Below the pieces are notes generated by a model. It saw nothing but the letters and a program-made list of their open reading frames with translations. It did no database searches and was not told the origin of the DNA. Below are positions 8,988 to 17,785 of a DNA stretch of 64,000 nucleotides, piece by piece. Each line of letters starts with the position of its first letter. Positions within the stretch are counted from its first letter, which is position 1. The stretch comes from CBDDIP01 sp965229005 (GTDB lineage Bacteria > Actinomycetota > Acidimicrobiia > Acidimicrobiales > Ilumatobacteraceae), in NCBI GenBank assembly GCA_965229005.1, contig CBDDIP010000002.1:992001-1056000 (forward strand). The letters run 5' to 3'. The position numbers and the translations under genes are program-made.

Positions 8988-10024
8988 ACAGCGGTCAGAT
9001 GAGCACCGACGTGAAGGTGAACGAGTCGACGCTGGTGCTGGGCATCGAGACCAGCTGCGACGAGACCGCGGCGGCGCTCGTGATGGGCGGCGGCGACGTG
9101 ATCTCCAGTGTCGTCAGCTCGCAGGTCGACCTGCACGCGCAGTACGGCGGGGTCGTGCCCGAGATCGCCAGCCGCGCCCACCTCGATCTGCTCAACCCGG
9201 TCGTGGCCCGAGCCATCGTCGAGGCGGGCGTCGGGCCCGAGCGGATCGACGCGGTGGCGTGCACGGTCGGACCGGGCCTGATCGGCGCGTTGCTGGTCGG
9301 CGTGTCCGCGGCGAAGGCGCTGGCGCTGTGCTGGGACGTGCCGTTCATCGGCGTCAACCACCACGAGGCTCATCTCTACTCGGCGTTCCTCGAGGACCCG
9401 ACGTTGGAGTTCCCCCTTGTCGTGCTCCTCGTCTCGGGCGGGCACACGATGCTGATCGAGATGCGCGGGCACGGCGACTACGGCCTGCTCGGCCAGACGA
9501 TCGACGACGCCGCCGGCGAGGCGTTCGACAAGGTCGCCCGCTTCCTCGGTCTCGACTACCCGGGTGGTCCGGCGATCGATGCGGAGGCCCGCCACGGCGA
9601 CCCAACCGCCATCGACTTCCCGAGGGCGATGCTCAACGACGGGCTCGACTTCAGCTTCAGCGGGTTGAAGACCTCGGTCGTCAACTACGTCCGCAAGCAC
9701 GGCGACGTCTCCGCCGCCGACGTCGCCGCGTCGTTCCAAACAGCCGTGGTCGACGTGCTGGTCGCCAAGGCCCGACGAGCGGCCGCCGCGGTCGGTGCCA
9801 AGGGACTGGTGCTCGGAGGTGGTGTGGCCGCCAATTCCCTGCTGCGCGAGCGGTTCGTGCAGGCCTGCGACGAGGACGGGCTGCACGGCTTCCTGCCGAG
9901 CAAGGCGATGTGCACCGACAACGCAGCGATGATCGCCGCAGCCGGCTGGTACCGCCTCCGATCCGACGGCCCCACCTCCCTCGACGCCGGCGCCTACCCC
10001 AACCTCAGACTGCAGTTCAGCTAG
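8984..10024 (+). CDS. tsaD: tRNA N6-adenosine threonylcarbamoyltransferase TsaD
   Basis: Catalytic subunit transferring threonylcarbamoyl to A37 of ANN-decoding tRNAs. 346 residues from the ATG at 8984. It has GIETSCDETAAA, the metal-binding HHEAHLYSAF, LLVSGGHTML, DDAAGEAFDK, LGLDYPGGP and the terminal CTDNAAMIAAAGW. The start lies in a 15-base tandem duplication (AGCGGTCAGATGA twice) that gives two in-frame ATGs at 8984 and 8999. Either could initiate; the first overlaps the rimI stop. Last gene of the alr-tsa operon. Confidence 0.97.
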   Translation: MNSGQMSTDVKVNESTLVLGIETSCDETAAALVMGGGDVISSVVSSQVDLHAQYGGVVPEIASRAHLDLLNPVVARAIVEAGVGPERIDAVACTVGPGLIGALLVGVSAAKALALCWDVPFIGVNHHEAHLYSAFLEDPTLEFPLVVLLVSGGHTMLIEMRGHGDYGLLGQTIDDAAGEAFDKVARFLGLDYPGGPAIDAEARHGDPTAIDFPRAMLNDGLDFSFSGLKTSVVNYVRKHGDVSAADVAASFQTAVVDVLVAKARRAAAAVGAKGLVLGGGVAANSLLRERFVQACDEDGLHGFLPSKAMCTDNAAMIAAAGWYRLRSDGPTSLDAGAYPNLRLQFS

Positions 10025-10044
10025 CGCCCCGGTACCGTTTCGGG

Positions 10045-11196
10045 ATGCGAATCGGGCCGATCGAACCTGTCGCGCCGGTGGTGCTGGCGCCGATGGCGGG
10101 GGTGACGAACGCGCCGTTCCGGGTGTTGTGCCGGCAGTTCGCCCCGGGGCTCGTGTACGTCAACGAGATGGTGATGGCCCACGCCTTGCTGCACGGCAAC
10201 GCCAAGACGCTGCGGATGATCTCGTTCGCGCCGGACGAGTCGCCGCGCAGCCTGCAGCTGTACGGGAGCGATCCCGTCGTGCTCGGCGAGGCGGTGCGTC
10301 GCCTGGGTGAGGCGGGTCACGTCGATCACATCGACCTCAACTTCGGCTGCCCGGCGGCGAAGGTCACCCGCAAGGGCGGCGGCGCGGCCGTCCCGGTGAA
10401 GCCGAAGCTCCTGCGCGCCATCCTGCGCGCCGCGGTCGGCGCGGCGACGCCGTACGGGATCCCCGTCACGGCCAAGTTCCGCAAGGGCATCGACGACTCG
10501 TTGCTCACCTTCGTGCAGACCGGTCGCATCGCCGCCGAGGAGGGCGTGGCCGCGATCGCGTTGCACGCCCGCACGGCGCAGCAGCACTACGCCGGCGTCG
10601 CCGACTGGCATGCGATCGGTGAGCTGAAGGAAGCGGTGCCCGAGATTCCGGTGCTCGGCAACGGCGACATCTGGGAAGCGTCCGACGCGGTGGCGATGAT
10701 GCGCGAGACCGGATGCGACGGCGTGGTCGTCGGGCGCGGCTGCCTCGGCCGACCGTGGCTGTTCGCCAACCTCATCGACGCGCTTGCCGGACGACCGGTG
10801 GCCGCTTCGCCACTGCTCGGTGAGGCGTGCGAGATCATGGCCCAGCACGCTCGGCTGCTGTGCGCTCATCGCGACGGCGAGGTCGGTGCGGGCGGTGCGT
10901 CCAGCGAGTCGTTGGCGATGCGCGATTTTCGAAAGCACGCCTCCTGGTACCTCACGGGCTACCCGGTCGGTGGTGAGATCCGCCGCCGCTTCGCGATGGT
11001 GTCCTCGCTCGCCGAGCTGGACGACCTGATCGCCGAGCTCGATCCGGCCACGGTGATCGTCGAAGGAGGTGAGCGCATCCGTCGCGGACACACCAACGGT
11101 CCCATCCGAGTTGCGCTGCCGAACGGCTACCTCGACGACCTCGACGACCTCACCCCGCCCGACGACGCGCACGTCATGGCGCTCTCCGGCGGCTGA
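10045..11196 (+). CDS. dus: tRNA-dihydrouridine synthase
   Basis: FMN-dependent reduction of uridine to dihydrouridine in the tRNA D-loop. 383 residues from the ATG beginning MRIGPIEPVAP. A much longer in-frame opening upstream is tsaD shadow. LAPMAGVTNAPFR is the N-terminal FMN-barrel motif. LNFGCPAAKVTRKGGGAA carries the catalytic Cys102. VLGNGDIWEASDA and GVVVGRGCLGRPWLF are the phosphate-binding loops. The C-terminus has the helical tRNA-binding region (RDFRKHASWYLTGYP). It is followed after six bases by maf. Confidence 0.95.
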   Translation: MRIGPIEPVAPVVLAPMAGVTNAPFRVLCRQFAPGLVYVNEMVMAHALLHGNAKTLRMISFAPDESPRSLQLYGSDPVVLGEAVRRLGEAGHVDHIDLNFGCPAAKVTRKGGGAAVPVKPKLLRAILRAAVGAATPYGIPVTAKFRKGIDDSLLTFVQTGRIAAEEGVAAIALHARTAQQHYAGVADWHAIGELKEAVPEIPVLGNGDIWEASDAVAMMRETGCDGVVVGRGCLGRPWLFANLIDALAGRPVAASPLLGEACEIMAQHARLLCAHRDGEVGAGGASSESLAMRDFRKHASWYLTGYPVGGEIRRRFAMVSSLAELDDLIAELDPATVIVEGGERIRRGHTNGPIRVALPNGYLDDLDDLTPPDDAHVMALSGG

Positions 11197-11202
11197 GCGC
11201 AC

Positions 11203-11784
11203 GTGATCAGTCGCGTCGTGTTGGCCAGCGCGTCACCGCGCCGGCGCGACCTGCTCGAACAGCTCGGCGTCGAGTTCGAGGTGCGTGCTGCCGACATCGA
11301 CGAATCGGTGCACGGCGGCGAGCAGCCCGTGCCCTACGTCCGCCGCCTCGCCGAGGAGAAGTCACGGGCGATCGATGTCGATCAGGACGTGTTGGTGATC
11401 TCCGCCGACACGACCGTCGACCTCGGCGGCGAGATCCTCGGCAAGCCCGTGGACGAGGAGGACGCGCGACGAATGCTGCGCGCCCTGTCGGCGCGCACCC
11501 ATCGCGTGCACACCGGGCTCGCGGTGCGCATCGGCGACGACATGCGCAGCGACGTCGTCACCACCCTCGTCACCTTCACGCCGCTGACGGCCGCCTCGAT
11601 CGACTGGTACGTCGCCACCGGCGAACCGTTGGACAAGGCCGGGGCCTACGCCGTGCAGGGCTCGGGCGGTGTGTTCGTGCAGCGGATCCGCGGCAGCGTC
11701 AGCAACGTCATCGGTCTGCCGCTGCACACGCTCGTGCGCCTGGCGGCCGAGCTCGGCGTGCCGCTCGTCAACCCACCGCGGTGA
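11203..11784 (+). CDS. maf: Maf-like nucleoside triphosphate pyrophosphatase
   Basis: Hydrolyses non-canonical or dTTP/UTP nucleotides to monophosphates (housecleaning). 193 residues, GTG start. LASASPRRRDLLEQLG is the N-terminal Maf signature. ISADTTVDLGGEILGKP holds the catalytic Asp, and GAYAVQGSGGVFVQRIRGSVSNVIGLP is the conserved C-terminal block. Its 3' end converges with the last gene of the five-paralog operon and overlaps it by 17 bases. Confidence 0.94.
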   Translation: MISRVVLASASPRRRDLLEQLGVEFEVRAADIDESVHGGEQPVPYVRRLAEEKSRAIDVDQDVLVISADTTVDLGGEILGKPVDEEDARRMLRALSARTHRVHTGLAVRIGDDMRSDVVTTLVTFTPLTAASIDWYVATGEPLDKAGAYAVQGSGGVFVQRIRGSVSNVIGLPLHTLVRLAAELGVPLVNPPR

Positions 11785-13285
11785 GGTCCAACGTGGCGAG
11801 CACGGCGCCGGCAGCGTCGAGCAGCTCTGCCGTGCCGCCGGTGTCGAGCAGGTAGGCGCCCGCCGCGGCCGGTCCCGGGAACGTCGCGTCCACCTCGTGG
11901 AGCGGGACCAGGATCGGGTCGCCGTCGGTCGGGGTGATCCGCAGCACGGCGCCGGCGATGGAGCGGTCGACGACCGCGATGATCGTGCCGATCGAGCCGT
12001 CGTCGCTGCCCGACACGATCTGCAGGATCGGGTTCGTCGCATCGACCTCGGCGTCCGACGTGGTCATGCACGACGAGTAGTTGTCGGTGTTGGCGCACGC
12101 CTGGAATCCGTCGTCGAACGACGCCTCGACGATCCACGTGCGACGGTCGCCGATGTCGCCCGCCCCGACGACGAAGTTGCTGTCATCGAGGCCGTCGGGT
12201 TCGAAGCTGCTCGGGTCGAACGCGTTGAGCGCTTCGTCCCACTCCTCGTCGGTGGCCTCGCGCACCGACTCGGCGATGGGCAGCAGCTCTTCGACGCTGT
12301 ACGACCCGGTGAGGATGATCAGGTTGCCGTCCTCCTGCCACACGATCACGGCCTGCCCACCGAAGTCGTCGTCGTTCTCGCCGCCGAGCGCCGGCAGGTC
12401 GTGGACGACGAGGTCGACCGGACCGTCGACGAACAGCCGGAACATCGGGGCGAAGTCGACGGGCGGCATCGGCGTGACGGTGAGGTTGACGTTCTCCGAG
12501 AAGTCGCCGCCGGGGGTGGCGTACATGACCATGCTCGAGTGCGTGCCGGCGCCCGACTGCATCGCCATCAGCACCTCGCCCTCGATGACCTGTTCGTACC
12601 CGGCGATCAACGTGCCGTCGTGGAACACGATCGTGCCGTCGTCGTCGACGTCGATGCTGTTGGCCAGCGCTGCCAGCTCCGCCCGCGAGCGTCGCCGCGT
12701 CGTCAGGTCGACGTTCCACCGCTTGTCGACGGGGAACATGACGTTCTCCTCGCCGCCGTTCTCGTAGACGTACCAGGACGTGTCGCCAACCGTGATGGCG
12801 TCCGGCCCCGGCGACTCCTCGCTCAGGAAGGTGTCGTCGTAGGCGGTGACGATCACCATCACCGACGCGCCGGTCGATGCGGTCGCGCCGGGCTGAGCGA
12901 GCAGCACCGCCGACTCGGCAGGTGCGCTCGGTTCGAACCCGCCGTCACTCGCGTCGGCGTCGAACGCCTGGAACACTGCCAGGTCATCGGGCGGTGAGCC
13001 GACGATCATGTGCGTCGCGGCCAGCCCCGCACTGCCGTCGCCCGGTGCACCACCGTCGAACTCGACCCCGTCGCCGGCAGGCTCCGGCGCGGAGGAGGAC
13101 GACGAGTCGCTGGACGAGCTACCCCCGTCGCGCGTGAGCAACCAACCGCCGACACCACCGACCGCCAGCACGCCGACGAGCGCCGCGGGCACCATCCACC
13201 GTCGCCGGCGCGAGGGCGGCGGCGAACCGGTGCCGAGGTCGATCTCGTCGGGATCGATGACCCCGAAGTCGTCATGTGCTGTCAT
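11768..13285 (-). CDS. Paralog cluster gene 5: single-pass membrane protein with large exported domain, no ILEVF motif
   Basis: Fifth and most divergent member of the tandem family. 505 residues from the ATG beginning MTAHDDFGVIDPDEIDLG. A short acidic cytoplasmic end is followed by RRRR and a membrane helix (about 31-50), a serine-rich linker and a roughly 440-residue exported region. As in the other members, two modules end in a strand-helix segment of the type ILTGSYSVEELLPIAESV then DEEWDEAL. The N-terminal ILEVF motif of the other four is absent. Two cysteines (near FQACANTDNYSSCM) could form a disulfide. It lies 14 bases after gene 4, so is likely co-transcribed. Function unknown. The longer opening upstream of this ATG runs inside gene 4 and is not used here. 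Confidence 0.8.
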   Translation of the reverse strand: MTAHDDFGVIDPDEIDLGTGSPPPSRRRRWMVPAALVGVLAVGGVGGWLLTRDGGSSSSDSSSSSAPEPAGDGVEFDGGAPGDGSAGLAATHMIVGSPPDDLAVFQAFDADASDGGFEPSAPAESAVLLAQPGATASTGASVMVIVTAYDDTFLSEESPGPDAITVGDTSWYVYENGGEENVMFPVDKRWNVDLTTRRRSRAELAALANSIDVDDDGTIVFHDGTLIAGYEQVIEGEVLMAMQSGAGTHSSMVMYATPGGDFSENVNLTVTPMPPVDFAPMFRLFVDGPVDLVVHDLPALGGENDDDFGGQAVIVWQEDGNLIILTGSYSVEELLPIAESVREATDEEWDEALNAFDPSSFEPDGLDDSNFVVGAGDIGDRRTWIVEASFDDGFQACANTDNYSSCMTTSDAEVDATNPILQIVSGSDDGSIGTIIAVVDRSIAGAVLRITPTDGDPILVPLHEVDATFPGPAAAGAYLLDTGGTAELLDAAGAVLATLDLTAVG

Positions 13286-13299
13286 GGCCGTCCGCCCTC

Positions 13300-14763
13300 T
13301 CAGCCGCCGCCCGTGCTGGCCAGCACCGAGCCGTCGGGTGCTGACAGTGTCGCACTCCACGGACCGAGGTCGGTGAACGCACCGCCGGCGATCGCCCACG
13401 GCGAGCTCGGCCCGTCCGAGCCGGCGATCAGCACCGTCGACGTCTCCGATCCGGATGCGGAGGTGATGGTCAGGTGCGCGTTGCTGATCCCCAACGGGAC
13501 GAAGGCGATGACGAACGTCGCGTCCGCCGTGGCGATGACCGAGATCCCCGGACTGGTCACAGCGATCACCTCTACCGGACCGGACACCGCGTCGCTGACG
13601 TTGACGCTCGCGGTCTCGGCGTCGATCGGGGAGACCTCCACCTGCCACGTCTCGCCGCTCGGCATCAGCCCACTGTCGACCATCACGCCGTGGGTGACCT
13701 GCGGAGTCGGGTCGGTGCCGCCGAGCGCCTCGAGCTCGCCGTCCTCGGCCACGCGCACGGTGCCGGCCACGTCGACGAGCTCGGCGATCGGCACTCGACC
13801 CGACACGGTGATCGTGATCCCGTCGCGCTGGAAGCGGAGCACGGTGAGGTCGTCGCCGAACGGCGTGCCGTAGCGGGCGACGGTACCGTCGCCGATGCTG
13901 ACGGCGTCCTGCAGCAGCGCATCGAGCAGGGCCGCTCGCTTGGCATCGGGTGCCGGGCCGCTGACGATGCGGATGCGGTCGAACGTGCCGGCATCGTCGG
14001 CGAACACGAGGTAGCGCTGCACGTCGATCGACCACGGGTTGGCGCCGAGCTCGCCCGTCAGCCGCCCGACGAGCGTCTGCTCATCGGGAAACGGCGACGC
14101 GCCGAAGTCGATCGCGGTGCCGCCGCGCGCGCCGGTCACCGTCGTCGTCGCTGCCAGTGCGACGAGCTCGGCGCGGTCCCACCTGTGGGCCACCATGCTC
14201 ACCCGGAACTGCTCGCCGGCATCGCTGACGGCGTGGAACACGATCTGGTCGTCGCCGTTGCGCTGTGGCTGGATCACGGCCACGCCGTTGGGTGCGCCGA
14301 GGTCGATGCGCTGCTCGCCCGTCGCTTCGAAGTCTCCGTCGTTGCGAGCGGCGACGATGAACAGCCACGCGGCGTCGGTGGCGAACCTGCGGTGCAGATC
14401 CCAGAGCTCGGTCACGCCGGGAGCGCGATCGACCGCGGTCGCCGCGCCGGTGTAGGCGAGGTGGTAGCCGCTCGGCGGGGAGGCGATCACGGGGCGCAGA
14501 CGTGGGTCGGTGCGGAACTGCTGCGGCAGTCCGTTGGAGTTGTCGGTGGCGGGCGTGATCGGCGGCGCCGTCTTGGCGTCGTCTCCGGAGATGCCGAGCA
14601 CGATCATCGTCGCCGCGAGCAGCGCACCGACGACGAGCGGCCCCACCCACCGCCGTCGATCGGCGCTCGGGGGTGGCGCAGACGGCGGCGGGGCGTTGCG
14701 CTGCAACGGCTCGCTGACGGAGAAGACCTCGAGGATCTCGCCACGTCCGCGTTGCGCCGCCAT
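13300..14763 (-). CDS. Paralog cluster gene 4: ILEVF-motif single-pass membrane protein
   Basis: 487 residues from the ATG that overlaps the gene 3 stop by one base. Cytoplasmic N-terminus MAAQRGRGEILEVFSVSE, then a proline/serine linker, RRRW, and a membrane helix at about 39-58. The exported region shows the family order: SPPSGYHLAYTG, GVTELWDLH, a WLFIVAARN strand, and two modules ending in strand-helix segments such as ITVSGRVPIAELVDVAGTV. No catalytic motif is recognisable. The ends of these proteins converge on 'A.L.APDGSVLAST'. Function unknown; likely an envelope sensor or structural factor (inference). Confidence 0.82.
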   Translation of the reverse strand: MAAQRGRGEILEVFSVSEPLQRNAPPPSAPPPSADRRRWVGPLVVGALLAATMIVLGISGDDAKTAPPITPATDNSNGLPQQFRTDPRLRPVIASPPSGYHLAYTGAATAVDRAPGVTELWDLHRRFATDAAWLFIVAARNDGDFEATGEQRIDLGAPNGVAVIQPQRNGDDQIVFHAVSDAGEQFRVSMVAHRWDRAELVALAATTTVTGARGGTAIDFGASPFPDEQTLVGRLTGELGANPWSIDVQRYLVFADDAGTFDRIRIVSGPAPDAKRAALLDALLQDAVSIGDGTVARYGTPFGDDLTVLRFQRDGITITVSGRVPIAELVDVAGTVRVAEDGELEALGGTDPTPQVTHGVMVDSGLMPSGETWQVEVSPIDAETASVNVSDAVSGPVEVIAVTSPGISVIATADATFVIAFVPLGISNAHLTITSASGSETSTVLIAGSDGPSSPWAIAGGAFTDLGPWSATLSAPDGSVLASTGGG

Positions 14764-16253
14764 CACGCCACCTTCGACGTGGTGCGGGCCAGCACGGTGG
14801 CGTCGGCGGCGACGACCTCTGCCGTCCACGGAGCGAGGTCGTCGAACGCCACAACGGCACTCAGCCACGGCAGGTCCGGATCGGTGTCGGCGAGCGCGAG
14901 CTCGATCGGCGTCGCGGTGCCGGCGATCGTGATGCGCAGCACAGCGCCGGCTCCGGTCGTGCGCGGCGCGTGGGCGATCACGAACGTCCCGGTCGACACC
15001 GCTTGCACGTCGATGCCACTGCTCGATGCGTCACCGGTGATCGTCCCGCCGCCGCCGTAGAGCGCGCCGAGGTCGATCGAGTACTGGTACGCCGCCGCCG
15101 GGTCCGGCCCGTAGGCGACGATCGACCACGTCTGCGGGCCCAACGTTCCGTCAGCGATGCGGATCGGCAGGAGCTGCGGTCCGTCCGACCCGACCGGGTA
15201 GTGCGCACTGCGCTGCGCCGTTCGCCACTCGTCCGGCGTGGCGATGTGCGCGTGATCGGCGAACGTGCGCAGCACGTCGCCGTCGTCGCCCGTGACGGTG
15301 ATCGCCACACCGGCGACCTCGAACGACACCACCTCGCCGGCCTGCATCATCCGTCCGGTGGCTGCGGTCGCGCCGTTGGCCAGCTCCACCGTGTGGTCGA
15401 GGAAGAAGGCGTTGAAGCTCCGCCGAGCGTCGCTCGGTGGCGGACCACTGGTGATCGTCACCCACCCGTCGACAGGTCCGGGCGCGTAGGCGATCACGCT
15501 GTCGGCGCGAGCGCCCCACACCGCGTTGCCGCCACCGTCGTCGCCGCCGATGCGCGACCGCAGCACGAGGTCGCGCATGAACCCGTCGTTGGCGAACGAG
15601 AAGGCGTCGGCACGCCCGTCGGCGTCGACGTCGAGCATGTCGATGCCGGCAAGGACGTCGACCATCGCGTCGACACCGATCGTGCCGGTGATCGTCACGT
15701 ACCAGCGATCGCCCGGCGCGAACGTGACCGTGGGCGGCTGCCCATCGTCGGGCCGGGCCGCGTTGACGACGCCGGGTTCGTTGCCGATCAGCACCCGCCG
15801 GTCGCCGCTGAGCCACTCGCGACTGCCGCTGTTCGCGATCGCCTCGACCAGGAACCACTGACCTCCGCTGCTGGCGCTGTCGCCGGGCGCGGCCCACAGC
15901 TCGCTGATGCCGGCGGGACCCGGGGTGCCGAACGCCTGTTGGGCGAAGACGACGTCGTAGCCGGGCATCGCGTCGGCGACCACGGGGAGCTCGACACCGA
16001 GGCGCGCCGGCGTCGTCGCCGCGACGGTGGTCGGCGCCGACGTGGTCACCGGCGGCTGGGCGCGCGGCTGGTCATCGTCGGAGGTGGCGATGGCGACGCC
16101 ACCGATGATCACCGCAGCAGCGATGAGCGCTGGCGCGACGCGTCGGCGACGCGGCTGCCCCTCCGCCGACGGTCGCGGGTCGGTCGGTTGCTCGTCGACG
16201 GCGAAGACCTCGAGGACCTCGAGGTTGTCGCGGCCACGGGTCGTCGGGCTCAT
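14763..16253 (-). CDS. Paralog cluster gene 3: ILEVF-motif single-pass membrane protein
   Basis: 496 residues. The N-terminus DNLEVLEVFAVDEQ is a variant of the family motif. RRRR and a membrane helix lie at about 39-57, followed by a threonine-rich stretch and the exported region with DAMPGYDVVFAQ, GISELWAAPG, QWFLVEAIAN and GDRRVLIG. The end is AEVVAADATVLARTTSKVA. The start overlaps the gene 2 stop (ATGA) and the stop overlaps the gene 4 start, so translation is probably coupled along the operon. Sequence is clearly paralogous to genes 1, 2 and 4. I do not recognise a characterised family. Confidence 0.82.
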   Translation of the reverse strand: MSPTTRGRDNLEVLEVFAVDEQPTDPRPSAEGQPRRRRVAPALIAAAVIIGGVAIATSDDDQPRAQPPVTTSAPTTVAATTPARLGVELPVVADAMPGYDVVFAQQAFGTPGPAGISELWAAPGDSASSGGQWFLVEAIANSGSREWLSGDRRVLIGNEPGVVNAARPDDGQPPTVTFAPGDRWYVTITGTIGVDAMVDVLAGIDMLDVDADGRADAFSFANDGFMRDLVLRSRIGGDDGGGNAVWGARADSVIAYAPGPVDGWVTITSGPPPSDARRSFNAFFLDHTVELANGATAATGRMMQAGEVVSFEVAGVAITVTGDDGDVLRTFADHAHIATPDEWRTAQRSAHYPVGSDGPQLLPIRIADGTLGPQTWSIVAYGPDPAAAYQYSIDLGALYGGGGTITGDASSSGIDVQAVSTGTFVIAHAPRTTGAGAVLRITIAGTATPIELALADTDPDLPWLSAVVAFDDLAPWTAEVVAADATVLARTTSKVA

Positions 16254-17785
16254 GCGGCGACCATGAGCGAGTCGATGTCGGAGGTCGCACTCGCCAGCAC
16301 GTTGCCGTCGGCGTCGATGATCTCAGCGGTCCACAGCCGCAGGTCGGAGAACGGAACGGCCGTCACCAACCAGGGCAGGACGTCGTCGACGTCTGTCAGC
16401 GGCAGCTCGATCGGAGCATCGAGCCCGATCGTCAGGCGCAGGAGCGCGCCGGCGTCGGTGCGCGGCGCGTGCGCGAGCACGAACGTCGCGTCGGCCCAGG
16501 CGGCCACCTCGATCGACGGCTGATCGGCCGGGCCGACCATCGCGGTGGCCGTTCCGGTGCTGTCGCGCATCAGGTGGAACAGCATCGAGCCGTCGGCCAT
16601 CGGCCCCCTGACCACGGCCACCCATGCTGTGCCGTCGAGCGTCCCCGATGCGACCTCGGTGTGCGTCGGCGCCGCGGACGCACCTCCGTCCGGCGGTCGG
16701 ACGTGGCCGCTCGCGTCCGCCCAGGCCTCGTCGGTCGCGATGCGGACGTGCTCGGCGACGGACATGAGCGACTCCTCCGAAGCGAACTGGCTCGACACGG
16801 TGACGGCGATTCCGGCGAGCTCGAAGGTCAGCTGCCGACCTCCGAACGGCAGCGGCCCGTACGCCGCCTCGATCGCACCGGCGCCGAGCGTGATGCGCTC
16901 GTCCAGCAGGAAGTCGACGAGGCGTTGACGCTCCGGGGACCGGTGTCGCTCGGCGGTGAGCGAGATGAGGCCGTCCCAACGGTCGGGAGGGGAGAAGATC
17001 ACGGTGCTGTCGATGCTGTCGTAGAGCGGGTGGGCGCCGCCGTCCTCGGACCCGACCCGGGCCTCCACGTGGAGCTCACTGGCGAACGACATGCGCTCGA
17101 AGGCGAGCTCGTCGGGATCGCCGTCGCCCTCGGTGTCGACCGTCGACGCGCCGCCGAGCACCTCGGCCATCAGGTACGGATCGACGTTGCCGGTGATCGT
17201 CAGGAACGCCTCGTCGGTCGTGGTGGACAAGCTCGGCAACACGTTGTCATCGAGCGACGGCGCGGCGAACACCGCCGAGCCCTCGCCGAGTCGCATGCGC
17301 CGATCACCGACCACCCAGTTGCGACCGTCGTGGGTCTGCTGCGCCGTGATCAGGAACCAGGTGCCACCGTTGTTCGCCGTCGCGCCCGCCGATGCCCAGA
17401 GCTCCGACACCCCCTTCGTCGTGTCATGCGTTGTCGGCCGGTCCATCTCGGCCAGCTGGTAGCCCGGTGGCGCATCGGACAGCACCGGCAGGACGGTGGC
17501 ATCGATCGACGTCGTCGCCACCGTCGTGGATGTCGACGTCGGCGGGGCGGTGGTGCTCGTCGCGGCACGGTCGGTGTCGTCGTCCGCCGACACGACCGCG
17601 ACGACGGCGACGACGGCGGTGGTGCCGACCGCGGCAGCCACGATCCAACGGCGGCGCGACGACGTGGCTCGATCGGCTGGTGCCGGCGTCGGAGCGGTCG
17701 CGGTCGAACCTTCCGCACCACCGAACGCGCTGCGCTCGTCGACGGTGAAGACCTCGAGGATCTCGCGGCCGCGCGGCGTGGCCAC
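16250..17785 (-). CDS. Paralog cluster gene 2: ILEVF-motif single-pass membrane protein
   Basis: 511 residues. MATPRGREILEVFTVDER (motif at 8-15), a linker, RRRW, then a membrane helix at about 47-66 and a Thr/Ser-rich stalk. The exported region has SDAPPGYQLAEMD, GVSELWASAG, GTWFLITAQQ and GDRRMRLG. Two beta-rich modules follow, each closed by a segment like ITGNVDPYLMAEVLGG or VTVSSQFASEESLMSVAEHV then ATDEAW. The last residues of module 1 read DTEGDGDPDE, an acidic loop shared with genes 1 and 3 that could bind Ca (inference). It directly abuts gene 1 with no spacer. Confidence 0.82.
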   Translation of the reverse strand: MATPRGREILEVFTVDERSAFGGAEGSTATAPTPAPADRATSSRRRWIVAAAVGTTAVVAVVAVVSADDDTDRAATSTTAPPTSTSTTVATTSIDATVLPVLSDAPPGYQLAEMDRPTTHDTTKGVSELWASAGATANNGGTWFLITAQQTHDGRNWVVGDRRMRLGEGSAVFAAPSLDDNVLPSLSTTTDEAFLTITGNVDPYLMAEVLGGASTVDTEGDGDPDELAFERMSFASELHVEARVGSEDGGAHPLYDSIDSTVIFSPPDRWDGLISLTAERHRSPERQRLVDFLLDERITLGAGAIEAAYGPLPFGGRQLTFELAGIAVTVSSQFASEESLMSVAEHVRIATDEAWADASGHVRPPDGGASAAPTHTEVASGTLDGTAWVAVVRGPMADGSMLFHLMRDSTGTATAMVGPADQPSIEVAAWADATFVLAHAPRTDAGALLRLTIGLDAPIELPLTDVDDVLPWLVTAVPFSDLRLWTAEIIDADGNVLASATSDIDSLMVAA

